This document shows, piece by piece, positions 34,200 through 44,658 of a DNA stretch of 64,000 bases. The stretch's first letter is position 1; every line of letters starts with the position of its first letter. Source of the DNA: Emticicia sp. BO119 (GTDB lineage Bacteria > Bacteroidota > Bacteroidia > Cytophagales > Spirosomataceae); NCBI RefSeq assembly GCF_013912375.1, contig NZ_JACETV010000005.1, positions 372,001-436,000 of the forward strand. Reading direction: 5' to 3'. Below the pieces are notes generated by a model. That model worked only from the letters and a program-made list of their open reading frames with translations. It was not told the DNA's origin and searched no databases. Both the position numbers and the translations under genes were made by a program.

Positions 34200-36593
34200 C
34201 TATTTTGTAAGGTCTAATTGTTCTCGTAAAATTTTCCCGGCATAGTACAGTTCTATCCAGTATAACCCTTTAGGCAGCTTATTGGTAGGTAATAATTTAA
34301 CCTGAGTACCCAAGTTTTCAAAGTAGTGGTCAATGATAGTTACAATTGTATTTTCATTTTTATCCTTTAGTTTCAGTTTTACATAACCTGGCTTGTTAAT
34401 CCTGAAAACAATCTTTTTCAGTTTGCCGATATCTGTACTATCCGTTTGAAATCCTGTTACTGATTTATCATCAGTTGCATTGGTAACCCTTTCTTTGTTA
34501 TTATTGGCGTAAGCCTGTTGGATACAATTCCCAATATCTGCTTTGAACACGGCATTCGCATTTACCTCAAACCCCGGAAGCAAAACAATGCTGTTACCTG
34601 CGGTAAACGAAATATCTTTGGTAGTGGGAACAAGACTTTGTGCCGATATACCTTTAACGGCCTTGAAATCTCCATTACTCAAAGGAGAACGATCTAATCT
34701 GATAGTGTCGCTTGCGCAATTGATATTAATACCTTTACAATTACAACTATTATCAAACTTATCATACTGTGTCAGCGGATCGCCATCATCACAGGCAGTA
34801 CCTTCCGAATCACATAAAGAAGCATTAAACGTGACTTTGCTAAAGCCGGAGCAAGTAGCATCACCCCAGTTATTAATAGCCGAAATAAGAACATACCGGG
34901 CTTTTACCTCATTAAAATTAGGGCCCGTAAAACCAGAATAATCTGCATTTCCTGGTGCCTGAGCCCATGTATAAGTTCCACCTAATTGCTGCCACGTGGT
35001 GCCATCAACTGAATAATCGACATAAACGTTTTTAAATCCTTTAGTGGTTTCTCCTGTTACATTATAATTCCATACTCTACTATCTCTGAATTTGTACCTA
35101 TTAGTAAAATCGTACATAATCCAGTTTTTATTGGCTGCCCGTGACGGATTAGGGTTTGGCTGATTAGCCCCACAAGAAACCCAGGCAACTTCTGATAAAG
35201 TAGTTACATTATCAGTCGGACTACAAGAATCATAGACCTTATATCTTGCCGATTCATCATCACAATCTGGTCCTGAGCATGGCGTTCCTACACATGCACA
35301 ATTGGCATTGATTTTATCATCATTTGTAAACGGATTATCATCATTACAAGGTGTGCCTTGTGCAATACAAGATACCTCACATTTATAATCGAAGAGATAA
35401 AAAGCCGGTACCCTTTTCCAGACCCTGCTTTCATAGAATGGTGTTTTCCAGTATAGATTAAAATGATCTCGCCAGGTATTTTCCTTATGCCTGAATTCAA
35501 AATAGTAATATTTGCCTTTTTCAAGATATGAAGGCCCTATTGTCTGAAAAACCGAATTGGTATGATCTGTTTCATCTACACCATACATTACAAGTGCCTG
35601 ACGGGCCTGTTTGTTTTCAAGAGAATCATTACTACTCAGAAAAAAGAAAGTTTGTCCATCACCAGTCAGATTAAATTCGTAATTACCGCTGACTGGAACA
35701 GTTAAAAACCCTTGAACCAGAGTCCCGTAATTATCGGTCGCATACAAAGGAGTTGTAGGCAATGGACCATAAGCCCCCTTTAACTTCTCTCTTCGATCTG
35801 GCGACAATGGAAATTTCGGAGCATTAATCAAGTCATTTTCTACATAGGTACCCACAATATTATCATAATAATATGCTTCTATCAGTCCTCTGTCGCCTAC
35901 ACAAGCATTGGCAGTCGGGGCAACACCCACACAATTACAAAATCCATCTTGCTGGTCGTTAGTAGTTGTCGCATTTCCATCATTACAAGGAGTTCCTCTT
36001 TCAGGACACACTTGTCCGCAGGCATATTGATAAATATAATTAAAATCAACTATCACCCATGGAGCATCAGGGGTAGAAGCTTTTTTCCATGACAAAGTCA
36101 AATGATCTCCACCACCCCCTTCAAAATTATATAATTCAAAATAATAATATTGCCCGCCAACTAATTGAATACTCGCAGAAGTTTGTCCGGGTTCTTTATC
36201 ATGTTGGTCTTCGCCAGTATATGAAGTTACTTCTGCTCTTTTTACTTTGTTGGCAGGAAGATGATTGGTACTCAGATAAAAAAAACCTTTATCATCACTT
36301 GTGAGGTTGAAAATGTAATTAGCCGTCTGGGGAACTTTAATAAACCCTCTAATCATGCCTGCATAATAATCAGTATAATTGACAGGGCCTTTCAAAGACC
36401 CCAATATTTCAGAACCATCAGGTTTACTCGGAAAATTTTCTAAAACCGATAAATCATTCATATCGGGGTAACTATTAAAATTTGCCCAATAACTCCACTT
36501 GACTTGCCCGGCAGGCCCTATACAATTTTGTGCCTTAACAATTACTGAACAGGCTGACGAAATAAATAATAGTATATATAAAGTTCTTTTCAT
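34200..36593 (-). CDS. Secreted PA14/discoidin multidomain protein, module copy A
   Basis: 797 residues. Signal peptide (MKRTLYILLFISSACSVIVK), first PA14-like domain (about 25-190; GMIRGFIKVPQTANYIFNLT), Cys-rich linker (CNDGNATTTND, FCNCVG), second PA14-like domain (about 235-405; GTLVQGFLTVPVSGNYEFNL), another Cys-rich linker, an F5/8C-like region (about 455-600; RVWNYNVTGETTKGFKNVYV) and a C-terminal domain (NKLPKGLYWIELYYAG, final EQLDLTK) resembling a type IX secretion sorting tail. PA14 and discoidin domains bind carbohydrate, so cell-surface glycan adhesion is plausible. Last gene of module A, 13 bp after the DUF1501 gene; its paralogue is at 40734-43115. Confidence 0.8.
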   Translation of the reverse strand: MKRTLYILLFISSACSVIVKAQNCIGPAGQVKWSYWANFNSYPDMNDLSVLENFPSKPDGSEILGSLKGPVNYTDYYAGMIRGFIKVPQTANYIFNLTSDDKGFFYLSTNHLPANKVKRAEVTSYTGEDQHDKEPGQTSASIQLVGGQYYYFELYNFEGGGGDHLTLSWKKASTPDAPWVIVDFNYIYQYACGQVCPERGTPCNDGNATTTNDQQDGFCNCVGVAPTANACVGDRGLIEAYYYDNIVGTYVENDLINAPKFPLSPDRREKLKGAYGPLPTTPLYATDNYGTLVQGFLTVPVSGNYEFNLTGDGQTFFFLSSNDSLENKQARQALVMYGVDETDHTNSVFQTIGPSYLEKGKYYYFEFRHKENTWRDHFNLYWKTPFYESRVWKRVPAFYLFDYKCEVSCIAQGTPCNDDNPFTNDDKINANCACVGTPCSGPDCDDESARYKVYDSCSPTDNVTTLSEVAWVSCGANQPNPNPSRAANKNWIMYDFTNRYKFRDSRVWNYNVTGETTKGFKNVYVDYSVDGTTWQQLGGTYTWAQAPGNADYSGFTGPNFNEVKARYVLISAINNWGDATCSGFSKVTFNASLCDSEGTACDDGDPLTQYDKFDNSCNCKGININCASDTIRLDRSPLSNGDFKAVKGISAQSLVPTTKDISFTAGNSIVLLPGFEVNANAVFKADIGNCIQQAYANNNKERVTNATDDKSVTGFQTDSTDIGKLKKIVFRINKPGYVKLKLKDKNENTIVTIIDHYFENLGTQVKLLPTNKLPKGLYWIELYYAGKILREQLDLTK

Positions 36594-36606
36594 TTCCTGT
36601 TTTTTC

Positions 36607-38124
36607 TTAATAAACTAAGCATGATTGTGGTTTATCCTCAGTCGAAATAGTAGTTCCGTTAAAATTCATGAAGCCTATCGGGTAATTTCCCGGTGTATAG
36701 CTATAAAAATTACCAAGATTAGGTAATACATAACATAAGTCAGTGGGACTAACACCGTACCATAATGCCATTTCTGCATACAATTCATCGGTAGAAACAG
36801 CCGGAATGAAGTTACCTCTGAAAGAGATGTTCTGCGGGCTGGCATTCAGATCCATTTTAGGAAAAGCCCCATAAATCTTTCCTCCTTTCACACTTCCACC
36901 AATTACCATTGAATTACCTCCCCACGCATGATCAGAACCTAAACCATTGGAAGTTACTGTACGGGCAAAATCTGAAATCGTGAAGGCCGTTACATTCTCT
37001 GCTATGCCCAATTCAACAGTAGCATCATAAAAAGCTTTCAAAGCATCACTTACCACTGGTAATCTTTGATTTAAGCCATTAGCCAAGCCATCGTGCATAT
37101 CCCATCCACCATATGTTACAAAAAAAATCTGTCTTTTTGCTCCAAGATTAGCTCGCACACTTATTACTTTCGCAATAGCTGCCAGGTCATTTCCTAAACT
37201 TGTATTAGGAAATTGGGTAGCAATGCTTGGTACTCTTTTAAGTGCTTCCTTGAATATTTCAAAAGATGCCATAGCACTTCTCGCAGTACCTGCGTAGGTC
37301 TCCTGTAGTAAATTAGCGTAGGTTTGCCCAACCAGGCTATCAATAGCCGAATTTCTTATGTCATTAATCAAGCCGGAATCACTCCACCACGAGGGCAAAA
37401 TATCAAGACCGACATTATTAGGATTTACGTTATTACTTATTGAATATTCACTGATATTTTCACCAGTCTGAAAAATATTCTTTCCACCTAAAGAGATATT
37501 CATCGAAATCTGGTTGTTTACGTTTCCCGCATTCAACAAATCAGCTATCCGGCCACCTACTCCTAATGCATTACGGCTTTGCGGCACTGATGTTTGCCAT
37601 TGCATAATCTGATCAGAATGAGAATAAATGCCTTCAGGGATTTTTTTCAGCCCATTCTCAAATTCAGTAGCATTCATTATTGGCTCAACCAGGGTACCAA
37701 TATTTGCCATAAATGCTAATTTCCCAGCGTTGAATAAATCACGCATTCCAGTCATAGCCGGGTGAATCCCAAAAGCTCCATAATTACAAGGCAAACCTCT
37801 GAAACTTGTACATTGAGGGTTATTTAAAGCTAAAAGTGAGGCATTTGTTATGGCAAGGTCTGATCTTGTCGACGCATATTCATTATATCCGTTATCTCCA
37901 CCAACCGTTGTTCCTCTTGGTATCAAAACATTATAAGAATCTATACCTCCTGCTAATAGTACACACACTAAAGCTTTATAATCTTCCGAAACAGATGGCT
38001 TAGAAGATAAATTTTTATGGCTCATAGCGCCATTTACAGCACCCAGACTTGTCAATGTACTAAGCAAGGTTGTAGTCCCCATAGCAGCACACCCCGATTG
38101 TTTTAAGAAATCACGTCTATTCAT
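36607..38124 (-). CDS. DUF1501 family Tat-exported protein, module copy A
   Basis: 505 residues. The N-terminus MNRRDFLKQSGCAAMGTT is a twin-arginine signal. The body shows DUF1501 features: CVLLAGGIDSYNVLIP, SDQIMQWQTSVP, YGGWDMHDG and DFARTVTSNGLGSDHAWGGN. The fold relates to the sulfatase/alkaline phosphatase superfamily, but activity is not established. DUF1501 genes usually neighbour DUF1800 genes, as here; 7 bp separate the two. The downstream PA14 protein starts 13 bp away, so this is one operon. Confidence 0.85.
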   Translation of the reverse strand: MNRRDFLKQSGCAAMGTTTLLSTLTSLGAVNGAMSHKNLSSKPSVSEDYKALVCVLLAGGIDSYNVLIPRGTTVGGDNGYNEYASTRSDLAITNASLLALNNPQCTSFRGLPCNYGAFGIHPAMTGMRDLFNAGKLAFMANIGTLVEPIMNATEFENGLKKIPEGIYSHSDQIMQWQTSVPQSRNALGVGGRIADLLNAGNVNNQISMNISLGGKNIFQTGENISEYSISNNVNPNNVGLDILPSWWSDSGLINDIRNSAIDSLVGQTYANLLQETYAGTARSAMASFEIFKEALKRVPSIATQFPNTSLGNDLAAIAKVISVRANLGAKRQIFFVTYGGWDMHDGLANGLNQRLPVVSDALKAFYDATVELGIAENVTAFTISDFARTVTSNGLGSDHAWGGNSMVIGGSVKGGKIYGAFPKMDLNASPQNISFRGNFIPAVSTDELYAEMALWYGVSPTDLCYVLPNLGNFYSYTPGNYPIGFMNFNGTTISTEDKPQSCLVY

Positions 38125-38131
38125 TTCTATT

Positions 38132-40060
38132 TTACTTATTAATGAGGTAATCTGGGGACGACATAATCAGGTACACAGCAATACGTACTCTTCTCAGAGC
38201 ATCGTCATTATCGGGCACACCATTGCTTAAGCTAAGCGGTATATTTAACAGTGCCTTTTTTATAATAGCAAGATTCTTCTCAGATACTCTTCCGTGAGTT
38301 AAAATAAGGTTGTATTTATCCAATAATTGCGTAAGTCTATCATTTCTGGTTAAAGGATAATCTGCCGTAAAATTAAATCTGGGTTCTTGTTCGGGCTTAT
38401 ATGTCTCATTACCAAAATATCCGTAGTATTCTATTGGGTCATCATTGATAAGCCAACTATTGAGTGCATTCATATAACCTGTCAGTGTCTGAGAGTTTAA
38501 TGTCTGAAACTCAGGGCCATACTTACCCATACCTTTTAATGCACCATCTGGCTTATAATCGGGAGAGAAAAAATTAAATACACTTGGCGAATACATTGGT
38601 ATTTGCCCGGTTTTCTCATATGCTCTTCTCATCGAATTCCGATATACATTGGTAGAAGATTTTAGATTCAATCCTTTAACCAGATTCATATATCTTAAAA
38701 ATGGTTCCTTTAACCCTCCTGCAAATTGTGTGTTACCATTATTACAGCAATCTCTGGCTTCCGGATCAGTCAAAATAGCTTTAATGACCGCTTTCAGGTC
38801 TCCTCTTACACCGCTCCCGTTATTATTAAATATGGTTGCCACACGCTGAATATAAGCTGGGCTTGGGTTTGAAGTAACTAATCGCTGAACCAGACGTCTT
38901 GAAATAAAAGGACCGACATTAGGATGATTAAATATTATATCTAAAGCATCTTTAATATCCAATTCACCTTGTGATACTGATCTTGCTGGAATAGTACTGC
39001 CTAAGAATGTTTTCGCACCAACTTCGTGCGCATTTACAATTCTCCAATTATTTGGATTCGTCACCCACCATCTTATATAAACATCACTTGAGTCTATTGC
39101 ATAAAACTTTAGTTTTTTTGTATAACTCCAATAATCCTTGCTTCTTTCACCAATATATCTACTATCACCCCATGATAACCCTGTAAACACCTTTGCCAGA
39201 TTGGCTATATCATTATTATTATAAGTTGGAATCGACTTTCCGTTACCATCTTTCTTTTCAGTTCCATCTAAATTCAGTTGAAACAATCCTATCGAAAACA
39301 ATTGCATTAATTCTCTTGCGTAATTCTCATCAGGAAAGGTCTGCTTACCATTATTGAAATCAGTTGCATGGTTGTTCATAAAGGTCAGATAAACCGCCAT
39401 TGAAGGATGATAAGTGATTTTCTCTATTAAAGTACGATAGTTGGTGAAAGAGTTTTCCAGCAAAACGTCATAATAACTTGCCAGTGCATATGGATTACCA
39501 TCAAATGCTGAGATCCGAGAGGTAACAAATATTTCGCTGAGGCCTAAAGCAACCCTCCAGCGCAAAATATCAGTAGCAGTCATACTTCCCTGAAACCATG
39601 AAATATCAAAATGCCAATCGCTCAGGAATACATTAGTCAGCTCTTTTGAAGGCTCAGTTCGTTTTAGTGAATCGACAATAGACTGATGAAGATTCTGCAG
39701 ATAGGTAGTAATATTGAAGGAGTTAGGCGTGGCTAATTGCTGGTCAACCCACTTCTCAACACCAAGGGTTGCTACATTCTCAATCTCGTCATAAGTTGTA
39801 CCCAAAGTAGCTTGAGAAAGTAATCGGGCAGCCGAATTTTTATTGGGAAGATAGCCTGAACTCATAAGCGTCCTGATCCCAGTCTGGTTAGCGATACCAG
39901 AAGCAGAAACTTTAACATTCGGAGCGTTCCCTTTGCCAAATGTTACTATTTCTTGGGCATTGGCAAATAAAGTTATGCCTAAGAAGCCACTTAATAAAAC
40001 GATAGTTAATACCTGACGGATTCCGAAAAGCCTCTGAACTGCAAACAAAGGAAAGCTCAT
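38132..40060 (-). CDS. DUF1800 family exported protein, module copy A
   Basis: 642 residues. Hydrophobic signal segment (LTIVLLSGFLGITLFANAQ), then the DUF1800 signature AARLLSQATLG (about residues 77-87), LENSFTNYRTLIEKITYHPS, FPDENYARELMQLFSIGL and NVGPFISRRLVQRLVTSNP. The function of the family is unknown, but it consistently pairs with DUF1501. First gene of module A. The paralogue in copy B (44659-46581) carries a stop where this gene has Tyr (TAT, codon within NPYAL). Confidence 0.85.
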   Translation of the reverse strand: MSFPLFAVQRLFGIRQVLTIVLLSGFLGITLFANAQEIVTFGKGNAPNVKVSASGIANQTGIRTLMSSGYLPNKNSAARLLSQATLGTTYDEIENVATLGVEKWVDQQLATPNSFNITTYLQNLHQSIVDSLKRTEPSKELTNVFLSDWHFDISWFQGSMTATDILRWRVALGLSEIFVTSRISAFDGNPYALASYYDVLLENSFTNYRTLIEKITYHPSMAVYLTFMNNHATDFNNGKQTFPDENYARELMQLFSIGLFQLNLDGTEKKDGNGKSIPTYNNNDIANLAKVFTGLSWGDSRYIGERSKDYWSYTKKLKFYAIDSSDVYIRWWVTNPNNWRIVNAHEVGAKTFLGSTIPARSVSQGELDIKDALDIIFNHPNVGPFISRRLVQRLVTSNPSPAYIQRVATIFNNNGSGVRGDLKAVIKAILTDPEARDCCNNGNTQFAGGLKEPFLRYMNLVKGLNLKSSTNVYRNSMRRAYEKTGQIPMYSPSVFNFFSPDYKPDGALKGMGKYGPEFQTLNSQTLTGYMNALNSWLINDDPIEYYGYFGNETYKPEQEPRFNFTADYPLTRNDRLTQLLDKYNLILTHGRVSEKNLAIIKKALLNIPLSLSNGVPDNDDALRRVRIAVYLIMSSPDYLINK

Positions 40061-40733
40061 TTCAAATTAATAGAAATTAAAGTAAATAATTCTAAATATA
40101 GTAACGGTATAATTTATAAAGTAGCAGCAAACATCAACATACAAAAAACATTCTGCGAAATATAAAAGGGCGTAATAATCCCAATTATATTATTTTGTAC
40201 TTTTGGTGATTTGTCTAAATTAAGGTTGAGTTTATTCTATTAAGGATTAGTAGTTAAATCTACTTTTAAAAAACTTAAAAGCAATCTATTCTGATAATTC
40301 AGATAGACATAAGATTAATATAATGCAGGATTAGGTAGTATTTTATCGGTTGTTACCACAAATTTATACAATTTACAATTAAGCCAAGATTAAAATTTAA
40401 AAATATTTACCAATTGGTTATCAGGAACGGAAAAGCTTATCTTTTAAGGAGGCATACTGCTCTAGAAAGTGCAAATTCATAATTTATTTACAAATATTTT
40501 CTTCTGAAAGACCCTAACTCTCTTTTAGGGTTTTGTTTCTAAAATCATAAATTCCTCCCGTGCTGACACCCTATTTGCTTTTCACTGAATGCATTGATAA
40601 TCATTTGAATGATCTTCCCTTAATATCAAAAATTGAAAGGAGAAATGAACTCAGACATTTATCAGAAAACCCTAATGATTTTATCCATTATTTTTGCAGG
40701 TTTTTAATTATATCTATAACGATTATCAAACAA
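40061..40733. other. Intergenic region between the duplicated modules
   Basis: About 670 bp. The first 250 bp upstream of copy A resemble the region upstream of copy B (shared stretches such as ATTATATTATTT and CTTTTGGTGATTT). A hairpin ACCCTAA / TTAGGGT with a T run lies at 40511-40535, on the plus strand. The stretch 40560-40733 has a weak 63-codon frame from GTG that I do not accept as a gene. Confidence 0.5.
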
Positions 40734-43115
40734 CTAATCTTTCACTTCTAACTGTTCTTTCAATATTTTTCCGTCATAATCTAATTCTATCCAATATAAA
40801 CCTTTTGGCAATTTATTTGTAGGCAATAATTTGATTTGTGTACCAAGGTTTTCATAGTAATTGTCTATGATAGTTACTATGGTATTTTCACTCTTATCTT
40901 TTAATTTGAGTTTCACATATCCCGGCTTATTAATTCTGAAAACAATCTGCTTCAGTTTATTTATTTCAGTACTGTCTGTTGAAAACTCAGTTACCGATTC
41001 GTCATCAGTAGCATTAGTTAATTTCTCATTATTAACAAAGGCTTGCTGCACACAATTAGCAATATCAGCTTTAAATACCGCATTGTTCTTTACTTCAAAA
41101 CCAGGTAGTAAAACAATACTATTTCCCGCTGTGAACGAAATATCCTTTGTAGTTGGCACAAGACTTTCTGCGGCAATGGCTTTAATGGCCTTATAATCAC
41201 CATCACTCAAAGGAGAGCGATCTAATTTAATAGTGTCGCTGGCACAATTAATGTTTACACCTCTACAATTGCAACTATTATCAAACTTATCATTAATAGT
41301 AAGCGGGTCTCCATCATCACAGATAGTACCTTCACTATCGCAAAGTGAGGCGTTGAAAGTTATTTTACTAAATCCAGAACAAGTAGCGTCTCCCCAATTA
41401 TTAATAGCCGAAATAAGAATATATTTGGCTCTAATGTCATTAAAATTTGGTCCAATGAAACCAGCATAATCTGCATTACCAGGTGCCTGAGGCCATGTGT
41501 AGGTGCCTCCTAACTGTTGCCAGGTAGTACCATCTATTGAATAATCAACATATACACTTTTAAAACCTTTATTTGTTTCTCCTGTTACATTATAATTCCA
41601 CACTCTGGTATCCTGAAATTTATAAGCGTTATTGAATTCATACCTAATCCAGTTTTTATTATTAGTCCGTGCCGGATTAGGATTAGGCTTAAGAGTGCCA
41701 CAAGAGAGCCAGGCAGCTTCTGATAAAGTAGTTAGATTATCTGTTGGGCTACAAGAATCATACACCTTATATCTGGCAGATTCATCGTCACAATCAGGAC
41801 CGGAGCAAGGTGTTCCTACGCACTCGCAGTTAACTATTTTATCATCATTCGTAAAAGGATTCCCGTCATTACAGGCAGTTCCGGCAGGAATACAAGAGAC
41901 TTCACACTTATAATCATATAAATAAAAAGCCGGTACCCTTTTCCATTCCTTATCTTCATGAAACGGAGTTTTCCAGTACAGGTTAAAGTGGTCTCTCCAG
42001 GTATTTTCTTTATGCCTGAACTCAAAATAATAGTACTTATTTTTCTCCATGAAAAATGGTGCTATTGTTTGAGAAACATTATTGGTATGATCAGTTTCAT
42101 CTGTCTGGTAAACACTTGCCTGATGAGCCGTTTTATTATCGATATTATCATCACTACTTAAGTAAAATAGCACATTCCCATCACCAGTTATATTAAACTC
42201 ATAATTACCTGAGACTGGTACTGTTAAATAGCCCTGTACGAGGGTTCCATAATTATCTGCAGAATAAGTTGGGGTAGCCGGTAAAGGGCCATAGGCTCCC
42301 GGAAGTTTTTCTTTTCGATCTGGCGATAAGGGAAATTTTGGGGCATTAACCAGATCATTGAATACATAATTACCCACTATATTATCATAATAATACGCTT
42401 CAGTAAGTCCCTTTTCACCTATACAGGTATTAGCCGTAGCAGGAGTACCTACACAATTACAGAATCCATCCTGCTGATCGTTGGTCGTTGCCGAATTACC
42501 ATCATTACAAGGTGTTCCTCTTTCAGGGCATACTTGTCCGCAGGTATATTCATAAATATAATTGAAATCTACTATAGCCCAGGGAGCCGCAGGAGTAGAA
42601 GCTTTTTTCCATGATAAAGTCAAGTGGTCATTACCTGTCCAATCGAAATTATACATCTCAAAATAATAATACTGTCCTCCTACCAATTGTATACTTACTG
42701 AAGTCTGAGCAGGGTCTTTATCATGCTGATCTAAGGTAGTAGAAACTACCACTTCTGCTCTTTTCACCTTATTTGCTGGTAGTTGATTAGTACTTAAATA
42801 AAAAACGGCTTTGTCGTCGGCAGTCAGATTAAAAATATAGTTATCAGTCTGAGGTACTTTAATAAAGCCTCTGATCATACCTGCGTAGAAATCGCTATAA
42901 TTGATTGGTGCTCTTAAAGAGTTGATTATCTGAGTGCCTTCAGGTCTGCTCGGAAAGTTTTCTAAGGCCCATACATCGGTTACATCCGGAAACAAAGGAA
43001 AATTTCCCCAATACCCCCATTTAACCTGTCCTGCCGGGCCGATACAACTCTGGGCTTTAATATCCGCTATCGGGATAAGTAAAAACAATAAAAATATTCT
43101 ATAGATTTTTTTCAT
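40734..43115 (-). CDS. Secreted PA14/discoidin multidomain protein, module copy B
   Basis: 793 residues, paralogue of the protein at 34200-36593 with the same domain order: signal peptide, PA14 (GMIRGFIKVPQTDNYIFNLT), Cys-rich linker, PA14 (GTLVQGYLTVPVSGNYEFNI), Cys-rich linker, F5/8C-like region, C-terminal sorting-like domain (NKLPKGLYWIELDYDGKILK). Most of the length is near identical; differences cluster in PA14 loops (for example STTLDQHDKDPAQ versus SYTGEDQHDKEPGQ), suggesting divergence in ligand contacts. Terminal gene of module B. Confidence 0.8.
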   Translation of the reverse strand: MKKIYRIFLLFLLIPIADIKAQSCIGPAGQVKWGYWGNFPLFPDVTDVWALENFPSRPEGTQIINSLRAPINYSDFYAGMIRGFIKVPQTDNYIFNLTADDKAVFYLSTNQLPANKVKRAEVVVSTTLDQHDKDPAQTSVSIQLVGGQYYYFEMYNFDWTGNDHLTLSWKKASTPAAPWAIVDFNYIYEYTCGQVCPERGTPCNDGNSATTNDQQDGFCNCVGTPATANTCIGEKGLTEAYYYDNIVGNYVFNDLVNAPKFPLSPDRKEKLPGAYGPLPATPTYSADNYGTLVQGYLTVPVSGNYEFNITGDGNVLFYLSSDDNIDNKTAHQASVYQTDETDHTNNVSQTIAPFFMEKNKYYYFEFRHKENTWRDHFNLYWKTPFHEDKEWKRVPAFYLYDYKCEVSCIPAGTACNDGNPFTNDDKIVNCECVGTPCSGPDCDDESARYKVYDSCSPTDNLTTLSEAAWLSCGTLKPNPNPARTNNKNWIRYEFNNAYKFQDTRVWNYNVTGETNKGFKSVYVDYSIDGTTWQQLGGTYTWPQAPGNADYAGFIGPNFNDIRAKYILISAINNWGDATCSGFSKITFNASLCDSEGTICDDGDPLTINDKFDNSCNCRGVNINCASDTIKLDRSPLSDGDYKAIKAIAAESLVPTTKDISFTAGNSIVLLPGFEVKNNAVFKADIANCVQQAFVNNEKLTNATDDESVTEFSTDSTEINKLKQIVFRINKPGYVKLKLKDKSENTIVTIIDNYYENLGTQIKLLPTNKLPKGLYWIELDYDGKILKEQLEVKD

Positions 43116-43128
43116 GTACTATATCATC

Positions 43129-44649
43129 TCAATATGTCAGGCATGATTGAGGTTTATTATCGGTTGAAATAGTAGTACCATTAAAATTCATAAATCCTAT
43201 CGGATAATTACCAGGTGTATAACTGTAAAAATTATCGATATTAGGCAGAACATAACATAAATCGGCAGGACTTACACCATACCATAGAGCCATTTCGGCA
43301 TATAGTTCATCAGTAGATACAGCAGGGATAAAGTTTCCTCTAAACGAAATAGTCTGCGTATTGTCTGTAAGATTCATCCTCGGGAAAGCCCCATAAATCT
43401 TACCTCCTTTCACACTTCCACCTATCACCATAGAGTTTCCCCCCCAGCCATGGTCTGAACCTAAGCCATTAGAAGTAACTGTACGACCAAAATCTGAAAT
43501 GGTAAATGTTGTTATTTTATCAGCAAGGCCCATTTCTACAGTAGAATCATAGAATGCTTTCAGGGCATTATTTACTACCGGTAAGCGTTGGTTTAAGCCT
43601 CCGGCAAGGTTATCGTGCATATCCCAGCCACCATAGTTTACAAAGAAAATCTGTCTTTTAGCCCCAAGGTAGCTCCTTACACTAATAACTTTTGCCACAG
43701 CGGCCAGATCTGCCCCCAAGCTTGTAGTTGGAAACTGGGTAGTCATGGCTGGTACTTTTTTAATAGCCTCTTTAAAGAAGGTATACGCATCAATCGCACT
43801 TCTGGCCGAGCCCGCAAAGGTTTGTTGAAGTAAATTAGCGTATGTTTGCCCAACTAAACTATCAATTGCTGCATTTCTCAAATCTGTCATCAAGCCTGAG
43901 CTACTCCACCAGGCAGGTAATGTTTCCAGCCCTACTGTACTTGGGCTAACATTATTACCGATAGAATATTCAGTAACACTTTCTCCGGTCTGAAAGATAT
44001 TTTTACCTCCTAAAGAGATATTCATGGAGACTTGTGAATTCGAATTACCAGAGTTCAACAAATCTGCAATTCTACCGCCCACGCCCAACGCACGTCTACT
44101 TTGCGGAACCGAGGTCTGCCACTGCATGATCTGATCAGAATGAGAATAGATACCATCAGGAATCTTCTTTAAACCACTCTTAAATTCTGATAAATTCATA
44201 ATCGGCTCCACTAAGGTACCCACATTAGCCATAAATGCCAGTTTACCTGTATTGAACAAGTCTCTCATACTAGGCATCAGAGGGTGAATACCAAAGGCAC
44301 CATAATTGCAAGGCAAATTTCTGAAACCTGTACACTGAGGGTTAGTCAATGGTAAAAGCGAGCCGTTAGTTAAAGCAAGGTCTCCTCTTGTATTTGCATA
44401 TTCATTATAGCCGTTATCACCACCATCATTTGTTCCTGTAGGAACCAACAGATTATAAGAATCAAGTCCACCTGAGAATAACACACATACTAATGCTTTA
44501 TAGTCTTCAGCAGCAGCGGCCTCTTTTGAAGGAAAGTTTTTATGCCCAAGAGCTCCATTTACCGCTCCTAAACTGGTTAGTGTGCTCAGTAGGGTTGTTG
44601 TTCCCATAGCGGCACAACCAGACTGTTTTATGAAATCGCGTCTATTCAT
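43129..44649 (-). CDS. DUF1501 family Tat-exported protein, module copy B
   Basis: 506 residues, paralogue of 36607-38124. It keeps the twin-arginine start (MNRRDFIKQSGCAAMGTT) and the DUF1501 motifs YGGWDMHDN, DFGRTVTSNGLGSDHGWGGN and SYTPGNYPIGFMNFNG. It lies 13 bp before the PA14 gene and 9 bp after the interrupted DUF1800 reading frame, so gene order and spacing are preserved in the duplicate. Confidence 0.85.
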   Translation of the reverse strand: MNRRDFIKQSGCAAMGTTTLLSTLTSLGAVNGALGHKNFPSKEAAAAEDYKALVCVLFSGGLDSYNLLVPTGTNDGGDNGYNEYANTRGDLALTNGSLLPLTNPQCTGFRNLPCNYGAFGIHPLMPSMRDLFNTGKLAFMANVGTLVEPIMNLSEFKSGLKKIPDGIYSHSDQIMQWQTSVPQSRRALGVGGRIADLLNSGNSNSQVSMNISLGGKNIFQTGESVTEYSIGNNVSPSTVGLETLPAWWSSSGLMTDLRNAAIDSLVGQTYANLLQQTFAGSARSAIDAYTFFKEAIKKVPAMTTQFPTTSLGADLAAVAKVISVRSYLGAKRQIFFVNYGGWDMHDNLAGGLNQRLPVVNNALKAFYDSTVEMGLADKITTFTISDFGRTVTSNGLGSDHGWGGNSMVIGGSVKGGKIYGAFPRMNLTDNTQTISFRGNFIPAVSTDELYAEMALWYGVSPADLCYVLPNIDNFYSYTPGNYPIGFMNFNGTTISTDNKPQSCLTY

Positions 44650-44658
44650 TTTAGTATT

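Noticed and set aside
40560-40751. A 63-codon frame between the duplicated modules
   Set aside because: It starts with GTG, overlaps the end of the PA14 gene and has no recognisable domain; a short frame MNSDIYQKTL after an AGGAG in the same place is only 20 codons.
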